From contig JASLKQ010000024.1 of the NCBI GenBank assembly GCA_030747505.1, positions 1-39,486 on the forward strand: a stretch of DNA of 39,486 nt. The letters run 5' to 3'. This DNA comes from Verrucomicrobiota bacterium. GTDB taxonomy: Bacteria > Verrucomicrobiota > Verrucomicrobiia > Limisphaerales > UBA1100. Position numbers and translations under genes: made by a program. The notes under the pieces are model-generated. The model was not told the origin of the DNA, made no database searches, and saw nothing but the letters and a program-made list of their open reading frames with translations. Positions 32,865-39,486 of this stretch are shown here, piece by piece (the first letter of the stretch is position 1; each line of letters starts with the position of its first letter).

Positions 32865-34625
32865 TCACTCCAATCGCTTCAACATCAACAACCGGAATTC
32901 CAGTGCGGTTTCGCCCGGAATCTCAAGAGCCTCGAGCGTGAGGAGACCCTTGCCTTGCTTGAGCTTGAGCATGCCCATGGATATCGGCTTGAAATCTTTG
33001 ACATACGATTCCATACGCTTAACGCGATCATTTTCCTGTCCGCGCACCGGCACATCATGCGCCTTACTAATCGTCACCGTCGTGGCGCTGGCGTAGTAGC
33101 CCATGTCATAGGAGATCTGCACAGCCGTGCCTTCATCGCCCTTGGGCAGGGCGTAATGCATCGTCACTTCATACTTGCCACTGGCGCCGACCTCCACGGG
33201 CCAAGTGATTTTGTCATCCAGTGAAGTCCAGTTATAAAAGTAGGAGCAGTTGGGAAACTTGTTGGAACGCTTGATGCCGCCGTGAGCCGTGCCGTCACGC
33301 GCAGGAATCTGTGTCCATTTATAATCCGGATGAGCGATCACAAAGGGCCGGTTGTCCTCGCCCAACTCGGTAAGCACGGTCTTTTTCCATTGCTCTACTT
33401 CACCCCGCAACTGTGCGGCCACCTTGGGTTGGTCCTTGCTGATGTCCTTGTACTGGCCAGGATCAGTAACCATATCAAAGAGCTTTCCGGCATGATCCAA
33501 TCGATACCGCTGTGTACGAGCACTCACTTTGCCACGCCAACAGTTCATGATGGTCCGTTCAGGCCATCCGGGTTCCTGACCCAACAGCAACGGCTTCAGG
33601 CTACGGCCATCGAGTTTCTTTTTACTGACAACCGGTATGCCCGCACAATCAGCTAAGGTAGGCAACAAGTCCATAACCGAGGCAATGGGCTTTATCGCTA
33701 TTGGCTTATCAATATTTTTAGGCCAACGAACAAGTAAGGGTGAACGAACACCACCTTCATCAGTGGAACCCTTGCGACCTTTCATTCCGCCATTCCAACG
33801 CACCCCGTTGGGACCGTTATCATGAAAGAAAACGACAATGGTGTTTTCCTCTACCCCGAGATCCTTCAATTTTTTCAGCAGTCGACCTACATTCCAATCG
33901 ATATTCTCACACATAGCCAGGGCACAGCGCAGATGCTGCAAATTTTCCCGACGCGGATCGCGGTTACGCAGCTTGATCTCCTTATCCTTAAACTTGTTCC
34001 ACCAACGATCCGGCACCTGCATCGGCGAATGAGGCGTGTTATAGGGAAGATAAGCGAAGAAGGGTTTCCCTTCCTTTTTCGACTTTTCCATGAATGCCAT
34101 GGCCTTGTTAGTAAAGTCATCAATGCAAAACCCCTCACCTTTCACAATACGACCATTGTGTTCCAGAGGTGGACTAAAATAATCCCCCCAGTGCCCGGAG
34201 CAAAACCCGTAATATTCCTCAAAACCTCGCCCATTGGGATGATAAGGGTACTGCATCCCATTATGCCATTTACCGAAAGCACCTGTGGCATAGCCTCCCG
34301 CCTTAAAAGTGTCAGCGATGGTCAATTCATCCAAATCCAAACGCTCACCGCCGGCCGAAGTGCTGTAAACACCCCCACGCACGTGGTACCGTCCGGTAAG
34401 AAACTCCGCCCTTGTCGGCGAACACACCGCACAAACAAAGAAGCGCTCAAACCGGGCCCCATCTCGCGCCAATGAATCGATATTGGGTGTGGCAAGGTCA
34501 CAATTACCGTTAAGACTAAGATCCCCCCACCCCTGATCATCGGTGAGAATGACCACCACATTGGGCTTGTCAGCTCGCGCTACAAAACAAGAGAGAAACA
34601 CACAAAGGAAAACGAAAGGTTTCAC
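32865..34625 (-). CDS. Sulfatase with extra C-terminal domain
   Basis: Fourth sulfatase, 586 residues. The start is GTG at 34625, opening the signal peptide [18 protein letters not shown]; the frame runs open further up to 34760 but that part overlaps the pseudopilin gene and makes no sense as a leader. [17 protein letters not shown] has the metal Asp pair (29-30). CSPTR (68-72) precedes [41 protein letters not shown] and [10 protein letters not shown] complete the site; HDNG replaces the commoner SDNG. After the usual C-terminal subdomain comes an additional module (about 459-586: [45 protein letters not shown]) that looks like a beta-sandwich sometimes attached to sulfatases and glycosidases and may bind sugar. 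The WD40-PSD1 gene follows after 22 bp. Confidence 0.94.
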   Translation of the reverse strand: MKPFVFLCVFLSCFVARADKPNVVVILTDDQGWGDLSLNGNCDLATPNIDSLARDGARFERFFVCAVCSPTRAEFLTGRYHVRGGVYSTSAGGERLDLDELTIADTFKAGGYATGAFGKWHNGMQYPYHPNGRGFEEYYGFCSGHWGDYFSPPLEHNGRIVKGEGFCIDDFTNKAMAFMEKSKKEGKPFFAYLPYNTPHSPMQVPDRWWNKFKDKEIKLRNRDPRRENLQHLRCALAMCENIDWNVGRLLKKLKDLGVEENTIVVFFHDNGPNGVRWNGGMKGRKGSTDEGGVRSPLLVRWPKNIDKPIAIKPIASVMDLLPTLADCAGIPVVSKKKLDGRSLKPLLLGQEPGWPERTIMNCWRGKVSARTQRYRLDHAGKLFDMVTDPGQYKDISKDQPKVAAQLRGEVEQWKKTVLTELGEDNRPFVIAHPDYKWTQIPARDGTAHGGIKRSNKFPNCSYFYNWTSLDDKITWPVEVGASGKYEVTMHYALPKGDEGTAVQISYDMGYYASATTVTISKAHDVPVRGQENDRVKRMESYVKDFKPISMGMLKLKQGKGLLTLEALEIPGETALEFRLLMLKRLE

Positions 34626-34668
34626 GCAGCGATTCTTACGCAGCAAGGCAGAGTCGCAAAGAACTAAA

Positions 34669-35382
34669 TTATTGGCTGTCCCAGAGGGCGTGAACGGAGC
34701 CAACCTTATACTGAAAACCGACAGTACTGACAGGGATGGAATCTGCGTGACCATCGGCAAAAATCACACTGGACCGACCCAAATGACGATTAACCATCCG
34801 TCGTGAAGATTTTTTCCAATCTCTGGATGCTGGAACCGAAAATATAACCGAACCAAAACCGGGATTACCTTTGATCTTTTTTTCCTTCCATTGGTCAGGG
34901 TCTGCCTGTAGCGGATTTCTAATCATACCCGCATCACCGAAAACAACCGTCATACCGGGCTTACGAACTCTAGTTACCGAACCAACCTCCCCAAGGAAAT
35001 GATTGTATCCCACGCCGTGATGCCCTTGCCGACAGTCCGGGCATCGCCATAAGCTTTCACTTTGCAATTTCCTTCCCATTTCCTTTTTTCCCTCGGCATA
35101 CTTCTTTAGGGTATGCTCCCATGCGGGAGTTTTTTTGTCGGTAGCCTGGAGTAACTTTTCCCCTCCTTTTTCAACATCAGTCGAATAGCTCGAAAAAACC
35201 GCTCCAAGATCCCGAAATTGATCGACGCAGGCAACAGCCCTCGCCTTTAAACGCGCCTTATTCAAAGAAGGTAAAATAATCCCAGCCAGAACACCCACTA
35301 CAACCATAATAACAAGAAGCTCAATTAGTGAAAATGCATGGCAACGACAAGAAACGTGCGTGGGACGTGAGTTGGGTAACAC
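34669..35382 (-). CDS. Type II secretion-like pseudopilin with H-X9-DG motif
   Basis: Prepilin-type protein of 237 residues. The start is GTG at 35382. A short leader ends CRCHA and is followed by the methylation motif FSLIELL (Phe17, Glu21 at mature +5) and a hydrophobic helix to about residue 38 (SLNKA). The residue before the cut is Ala rather than the usual Gly. The rest is a globular domain with WRCPDC and GVGYNHFLG, then the C-terminal H-X9-DG signature (His200, Asp210-Gly211). Such proteins are very numerous in verrucomicrobia, planctomycetes and lentisphaerae and are thought to be sorted by a type II secretion-like machine; individual roles are unknown. It sits 43 bp upstream of the sulfatase gene on the same strand. 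Confidence 0.93.
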   Translation of the reverse strand: MLPNSRPTHVSCRCHAFSLIELLVIMVVVGVLAGIILPSLNKARLKARAVACVDQFRDLGAVFSSYSTDVEKGGEKLLQATDKKTPAWEHTLKKYAEGKKEMGRKLQSESLWRCPDCRQGHHGVGYNHFLGEVGSVTRVRKPGMTVVFGDAGMIRNPLQADPDQWKEKKIKGNPGFGSVIFSVPASRDWKKSSRRMVNRHLGRSSVIFADGHADSIPVSTVGFQYKVGSVHALWDSQ

Positions 35383-35438
35383 GCAACAACGCTACTTCAT
35401 AAAATGACTACGTCAATACTGCTAATGTAAAAACCGTG

Positions 35439-38087
35439 TCATTTCTGCTGTAAAATAATGTGATATTCTCCAATTTGTGGGTTTTTCATTGTTTTTTTCT
35501 TTCCAGATGGCCACCGGAAAACAACTTCTTTAACGGAAGACTCCTTACCCAACCCATAATGAATACTGGAAGGATGTTGGCTGTTATAGGAATCCCCTGA
35601 CACCACGGGCAATAACTGCGATTTCCCTGCTGTCTTTAAACGAACCTCCAACCCATACGGTTTGTCTTGGGGAGAAAAATGAAACCCTATCCAGTTATTC
35701 TGACTGGCCATCTTGTTCTGCATGAGATGTACACGGTTGACATAGGTCTTTAATCTTTCACTGCGCATACGCTCAACCACCAGCAGGTCTGCACGTCCAT
35801 CAACATCAAGATCAGCTGAAACTGCTGCCCGACTATCAAACTCAAACCCAACCCCCATCAAATATCCCAAGCTGGGAAATTGATGGTCCGGTGTATTCAT
35901 CAGGAGAACATTATGTTCAAAACCGTTCCAGGAGACTTCACTACCCAATCCAGCCTGACACTCATCAAATACCATCTGCATTAAAGTCTCCGACTTTCTT
36001 TCCTTGTAGTAAATGTCATGTCGCCAATATTCCGTGCAATAATCCTTGGCAGATTTCGCACTGAGAAATCCATTGGCCACATAAAGATCCCGGTCTCCAT
36101 CATTATCAAAATCCCATGGAGTACAGCCCCACGCCCAGCCTGTCCGGGCAACATGATCATTATAAGGTGCCTGCGTAAACATCCCATCTCCCCGGCCTAA
36201 GAGAAGCCTATTGCCATAGCCCATCTTCATACGAGCCTTCTGAATCCCTTCAAACCCACTGCGCCCCAAACCCAATCCTTCAAGGCGGCGTGCAGTAGTG
36301 GAGCCCATGCCCACCATATAGATATCCAAATTACCATCCTCGTTAAAATCGGCCAGAGCGTGACTCATCCCAAATGAGTAATGTGCCTCGCCCAGAGTAT
36401 CGGTCATGTCGGCAAACTTTCCTGCCCCGTTATTGAGATATAAATCCAGACCTGCAAAGTCACTCACCACCATCAAATCCAAATCATTATCCGAATCTAA
36501 ATCCACAAAAGAGGCACTGTAAGTGCGTCTCTTGCGCTTTGCCTCCAATCCCGCCTCAATGGTGTAATCAGCGAAAAACCCAGAACCATCATTAACCAGT
36601 AAATAGGCCGGGTGACCATCATTGGCATCATAATAGGGGGTCGGTAGTTTTCCTGACTGATAAGTAGCCGCGTACTGGCCGATAAAAGCGTCCAAATCAC
36701 CGTCCCCATCAATATCTCCACAAGTGATGCATTGGGGGTCTCTTATGCGGACGTCTTTTTCATTGGCTAAACTCACCACTGGTTTGTTCTTCAGGCGTCC
36801 GGTTTTGGTTCCAGGATACATCCGAGGCTTGCCTCCTGGCCCCACGGTAAGCATGTCAGAAAATCCATCGCCGTTAAAATCCGCCAAAACCGCTGCCTGA
36901 AAGGAATACCTGGAACCAGCCACCAATGGTTCGGGCTTGAATCGGAGGCCTCCCAGATTCCAGTAAACAAGATTGGCCCCAGCCAGTATAACCTCAGGCA
37001 GATAATCCCCGTTTAGATCATGCACCAGGAGCGGAGCCACAAGGCGGTCACGAGACCCACTTGGGTTAACGTATTGATGTTCTGAAACATCTGAACCCGG
37101 CTCGAACAGTCTGGCTTGTTGAAAAGGGACTACTCCTTTCCTTCTCCAAACCGTGAGATTTCTGACAATAATTTTACGGGGTAAAAATAAACTTTCATAT
37201 TTCTTGTCGCCCCAATTTACCTCAATGGAACCACGGACTATTACACGTTCCTCCCCTCGACGGCTTAGCAAGTGCAGCACGATTTTATATAACGACGTTG
37301 GCCCTTTTGCCTTATCGCCGGAATAGGATTCCTGATGCCACTCGCTCTCCTTTAAGATGTATTCTTTTTGCCATCCGCTCAACCTTCTCCTCCAATCATC
37401 CCAGCTCAGCTCGTCTCCTCCGGATTCCAGAATAGTCTCCTTTACGTCCCAGTCATGTTTTCGGGTCACGGGATTTTTTCCCAACTGAACCGACTGAAAA
37501 GGAAACAGGTCGAAAACATCCCAACTGTGATCCTTCTCGCGCAGTTGATCCCACAGCCCCACAAAGGTCGCTTCGTACTTTTGGGCCTCTTCCTCTTCAC
37601 GCCACACTGTCCGGTTTAAGGCCTCACGCTCCCTTACAATCCGCTTCACCTGCTGATCCGCCTTTTTTGATGGCCCCTCTTTCTTCCCTGCAATCTTTCC
37701 TTCCCGGTACATCGTCTCACGCCGCACCAGAGCGTCTTCAGACCACTCGATTATGATGCCTTTAGGCACACCATCTTCCCATGTGCCCTCAAGAGAGGGC
37801 TCTCCATTCCCGTGCCATTCCCTGGCAATCCCATGACGCACTCCATTCCTGAAGTTGACTTCTGCAAGTAGGCGTCCATCCTCCCCGGCCTCCCTGAGCA
37901 ATCCGGTAAACAGGCGTCCGGTTAAACGGTAAACCAACTTCCCTCCCACATTCATCTGAACCTCAGTGGTATTGGCGGTAATTACAGGGGGTGTTGAGAG
38001 TTTTGAGGATTGGGCTGGTGTTTCCTTTTCCTTGCAGGCGACACCCAAAAAACAGATACCCAAAAAAATGAAATCAACGGGTCTCAT
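35439..38087 (-). CDS. FG-GAP/ASPIC-UnbV lipoprotein with MORN-like N-terminus
   Basis: Surface lipoprotein of 882 residues. The signal ends LGVAC (Cys18). Residues about 72-135 hold MORN-variant repeats of the YwqK type (VNFRNGVRHGIAREWHGNGE, GTWEDGVPKGIIIEWSED, MYREGKIAG). A helical middle region rich in charged residues follows (about 150-350). An integrin-like FG-GAP/VCBS propeller spans about 355-770 with repeated calcium loops (DFNGDGFSDM, DIDGDGDLDAF, DLDSDNDLDLM, DFNEDGNLDIY, DFDNDGDRDLY, DLDVDGRADLL). The C-terminus (about 785-878, FRWPSGKKKTM) is the ASPIC/UnbV domain. Its ATG overlaps the stop of the upstream paralogue by four bases. Such proteins are common in PVC bacteria; role unknown, possibly polymer binding or adhesion. 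Confidence 0.9.
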   Translation of the reverse strand: MRPVDFIFLGICFLGVACKEKETPAQSSKLSTPPVITANTTEVQMNVGGKLVYRLTGRLFTGLLREAGEDGRLLAEVNFRNGVRHGIAREWHGNGEPSLEGTWEDGVPKGIIIEWSEDALVRRETMYREGKIAGKKEGPSKKADQQVKRIVREREALNRTVWREEEEAQKYEATFVGLWDQLREKDHSWDVFDLFPFQSVQLGKNPVTRKHDWDVKETILESGGDELSWDDWRRRLSGWQKEYILKESEWHQESYSGDKAKGPTSLYKIVLHLLSRRGEERVIVRGSIEVNWGDKKYESLFLPRKIIVRNLTVWRRKGVVPFQQARLFEPGSDVSEHQYVNPSGSRDRLVAPLLVHDLNGDYLPEVILAGANLVYWNLGGLRFKPEPLVAGSRYSFQAAVLADFNGDGFSDMLTVGPGGKPRMYPGTKTGRLKNKPVVSLANEKDVRIRDPQCITCGDIDGDGDLDAFIGQYAATYQSGKLPTPYYDANDGHPAYLLVNDGSGFFADYTIEAGLEAKRKRRTYSASFVDLDSDNDLDLMVVSDFAGLDLYLNNGAGKFADMTDTLGEAHYSFGMSHALADFNEDGNLDIYMVGMGSTTARRLEGLGLGRSGFEGIQKARMKMGYGNRLLLGRGDGMFTQAPYNDHVARTGWAWGCTPWDFDNDGDRDLYVANGFLSAKSAKDYCTEYWRHDIYYKERKSETLMQMVFDECQAGLGSEVSWNGFEHNVLLMNTPDHQFPSLGYLMGVGFEFDSRAAVSADLDVDGRADLLVVERMRSERLKTYVNRVHLMQNKMASQNNWIGFHFSPQDKPYGLEVRLKTAGKSQLLPVVSGDSYNSQHPSSIHYGLGKESSVKEVVFRWPSGKKKTMKNPQIGEYHIILQQK

Positions 38088-39486
38088 GGCCTGATCATAT
38101 GATAACGGTCGATTCCGGGATTCTCAATCCGAGTCACTTTTCCACCGGGCCACTGCACCGTAATAGCTTTGACTTGATCGGCTTCACCCAATCCAAAATG
38201 TCGGGTAGTCGGGTGTTGGCTCTTATAGGAATCACCGGTCACCACAGGCAAACCTTGTTTACCCGTTTCAGTATGGACCCATACCATGGCACCAAATGGC
38301 TGGTAATCAGGCTTATCGAGTGGGAGACGCACCCCGATCCAGTGGTTTCTATCGTTTATCTGGTTACGAATCAGGTGCACATAGTTTACAAAACCGTAAG
38401 TCTGGTGAACATTGCGAAGGCGATCCCGTTCAACAACCAACAAGTCTGGTTTGCCATCCAAATCGAGATCGGCCGAAATCACACTACGACTATCAAACTC
38501 GAAGGACAGGCCTAGTAAAAAAGAAATATTGGAGTATCCCCCCGCTCCTTCATTAACCAACAATGCATTGTGCTCATAGCCGTTCCACGAAACATCCTTT
38601 CCCAGACCGGCCATGCATTGCTTGTACACACCAGTCATCACAAAACTGTCTTTAGAGGCTCCATCACGTAAATCATGACGCCAAAATGTGGTGCAATAAT
38701 CCTGTGCGGATTTGGCACTCAAGTTCCCATTGGCGATATATAAATCCCGATCACCATCGCTATCAAAATCCCATGGGGTACACCCCCAAGACCAACCCGT
38801 ACGGGCCAGCAAATCATTGTAATCGGGCTGCATAAAACGGCCCTGGCCCTGGCCCAGCAATAACCGGTTGCCATAACCCATCTCTGGAGCTGCTTTGAGA
38901 TGCTCAAATCCTTTACGCCCCCTGCCCAAGTGCGTTAGTCGACGTGCGGTTGTTGATCCCATCCCCGTCATGTAGATATCAACCTTCCCGTCACCGTTGA
39001 AATCAGCCAAGGCATGACTCATACCAAAGCTATAACGATGACTGCCAAGATGATCGGTCTCATCACTGAACTTGCCCGCCCCATCGTTGAGGTAAATGTC
39101 AATCCCGGCAAAATCGCTCACCACCACCAGGTCCAGATCGTGATCAGCATCGAGATCCACCAGTGAACCACTAAAAGTACGCCGACGATTTTTTTTATCC
39201 AATCCGGCCTGCTTTGTTCCGTCAGTAAAACTACCCTTACCGTCGTTAATGAGTAAAAAAGCAGGGGCTCCATCGTTCGCGTCATAATAGGGTGTGGGCA
39301 TCTGACCGGCCCCATAAGGCGGTTTATATTGCCCTAGATAAACATCCAGATCCCCATCTCCATCACAATCACCCACGCTAACACACTGGGGAAAATTAAT
39401 CGGCGCAATCGGAATAGTTTTCGGGGGAAATTGAAAATGCCCATCACCTTTCCCCAAAAAAACCGCTGGCACAGCACCGTTGGCCA
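38084..39486 (-). CDS. FG-GAP/ASPIC-UnbV protein, C-terminal part (runs off the right edge)
   Basis: Paralogue of the 35439-38087 protein; the frame is open to the window edge and the first visible Val codon (GTG at 39472) lies within a propeller blade, so the true start is outside. About 466 residues are visible. Calcium-loop repeats (DCDGDGDLDVY, DLDADHDLDLV, DFNGDGKVDIY, DFDSDGDRDLY, DLDLDGKPDLL) and the ASPIC/UnbV end (VQWPGGKVTRIENPG) are present. Segments such as SFGMSHALADFN, GMGSTTARRL, MGYGNRLLLG and GWEGCTPWDF-like (here GWSWGCTPWDF) match the neighbour almost word for word. Whether it also has the MORN-like N-terminus cannot be seen. The ATGA junction indicates co-translation of the pair. 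Confidence 0.92.
   Translation of the reverse strand, partial: ANGAVPAVFLGKGDGHFQFPPKTIPIAPINFPQCVSVGDCDGDGDLDVYLGQYKPPYGAGQMPTPYYDANDGAPAFLLINDGKGSFTDGTKQAGLDKKNRRRTFSGSLVDLDADHDLDLVVVSDFAGIDIYLNDGAGKFSDETDHLGSHRYSFGMSHALADFNGDGKVDIYMTGMGSTTARRLTHLGRGRKGFEHLKAAPEMGYGNRLLLGQGQGRFMQPDYNDLLARTGWSWGCTPWDFDSDGDRDLYIANGNLSAKSAQDYCTTFWRHDLRDGASKDSFVMTGVYKQCMAGLGKDVSWNGYEHNALLVNEGAGGYSNISFLLGLSFEFDSRSVISADLDLDGKPDLLVVERDRLRNVHQTYGFVNYVHLIRNQINDRNHWIGVRLPLDKPDYQPFGAMVWVHTETGKQGLPVVTGDSYKSQHPTTRHFGLGEADQVKAITVQWPGGKVTRIENPGIDRYHMIRP

Noticed and set aside
32523..33224. Long plus-strand open frame across the sulfatase/PSD1 junction (233 codons)
   Set aside because: It is antisense to two clearly real genes, has no recognisable domain or signal peptide, and its composition follows the opposite strand's codons.
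1..39486. Mobile element, phage, CRISPR or toxin-antitoxin locus
   Set aside because: No transposase, integrase, phage structural gene, direct-repeat array or small gene pair was seen. The YwqK/MORN-type repeats at 35439-38087 are sometimes labelled antitoxin, but there they are a domain of a large lipoprotein.

Overview
The window is a gene-dense stretch of a bacterial chromosome, about half G+C. It has no gap over about 100 bp without a gene, no RNA gene, no insertion sequence and no CRISPR array. The gene families point to the Planctomycetota-Verrucomicrobiota group, most likely a marine or polysaccharide-feeding verrucomicrobial lineage. The markers are PSCyt1/DUF1549/DUF1553, DUF1501, DUF1080, ASPIC/UnbV, a GYF_2-TM protein, an H-X9-DG pseudopilin and four sulfatases. 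The lineage is inferred from family content; no marker gene for taxonomy is present.

Left arm (minus strand, 11483 down to 1): a DUF1501 protein, a PPC-domain protein, two paralogous envelope proteins of a family I do not recognise (one GYF_2-TM, one lipoprotein with a pilin-like tail), two sulfatases, a T4 endonuclease V-like pyrimidine dimer glycosylase whose GTG start overlaps a sulfatase stop, and a third sulfatase cut by the window edge.

Middle (plus strand, 11564-26369): a lipase-like hydrolase; a tripartite RND efflux operon (NodT-type outer membrane lipoprotein, adaptor, permease) joined by ATGA overlaps, in which the adaptor carries an unusual N-terminal block of about five membrane helices; an SGNH esterase; a BNR_4 propeller protein with His/His/Tyr/Arg spacing like PL25 ulvan lyases; a DUF1080 (3-keto-glycoside hydrolase family) protein; an azurin-like cupredoxin with an unknown C-terminal domain; a beta-propeller-CBM6 protein; and the tRNA hydroxylase gene trhO.

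Right arm (minus strand, 39486 down to 26397): two tandem FG-GAP/ASPIC-UnbV proteins (the first cut by the window edge), an H-X9-DG pseudopilin, a fourth sulfatase with an extra C-terminal domain, a WD40-containing PSCyt/PSD1 protein with three heme-type motifs, and a large DUF6797/LamG/propeller protein.

Most products are predicted to be exported. A coherent reading is desulfation, cleavage and perhaps oxidation of a sulfated polysaccharide at the cell surface, with copper or heme electron carriers nearby and an efflux pump and pseudopilin in the envelope. Recognisable Shine-Dalgarno sequences are almost absent before the start codons. The least explained items are the paralogous envelope pair, the adaptor's membrane block and the cupredoxin/propeller/DUF1080 set.
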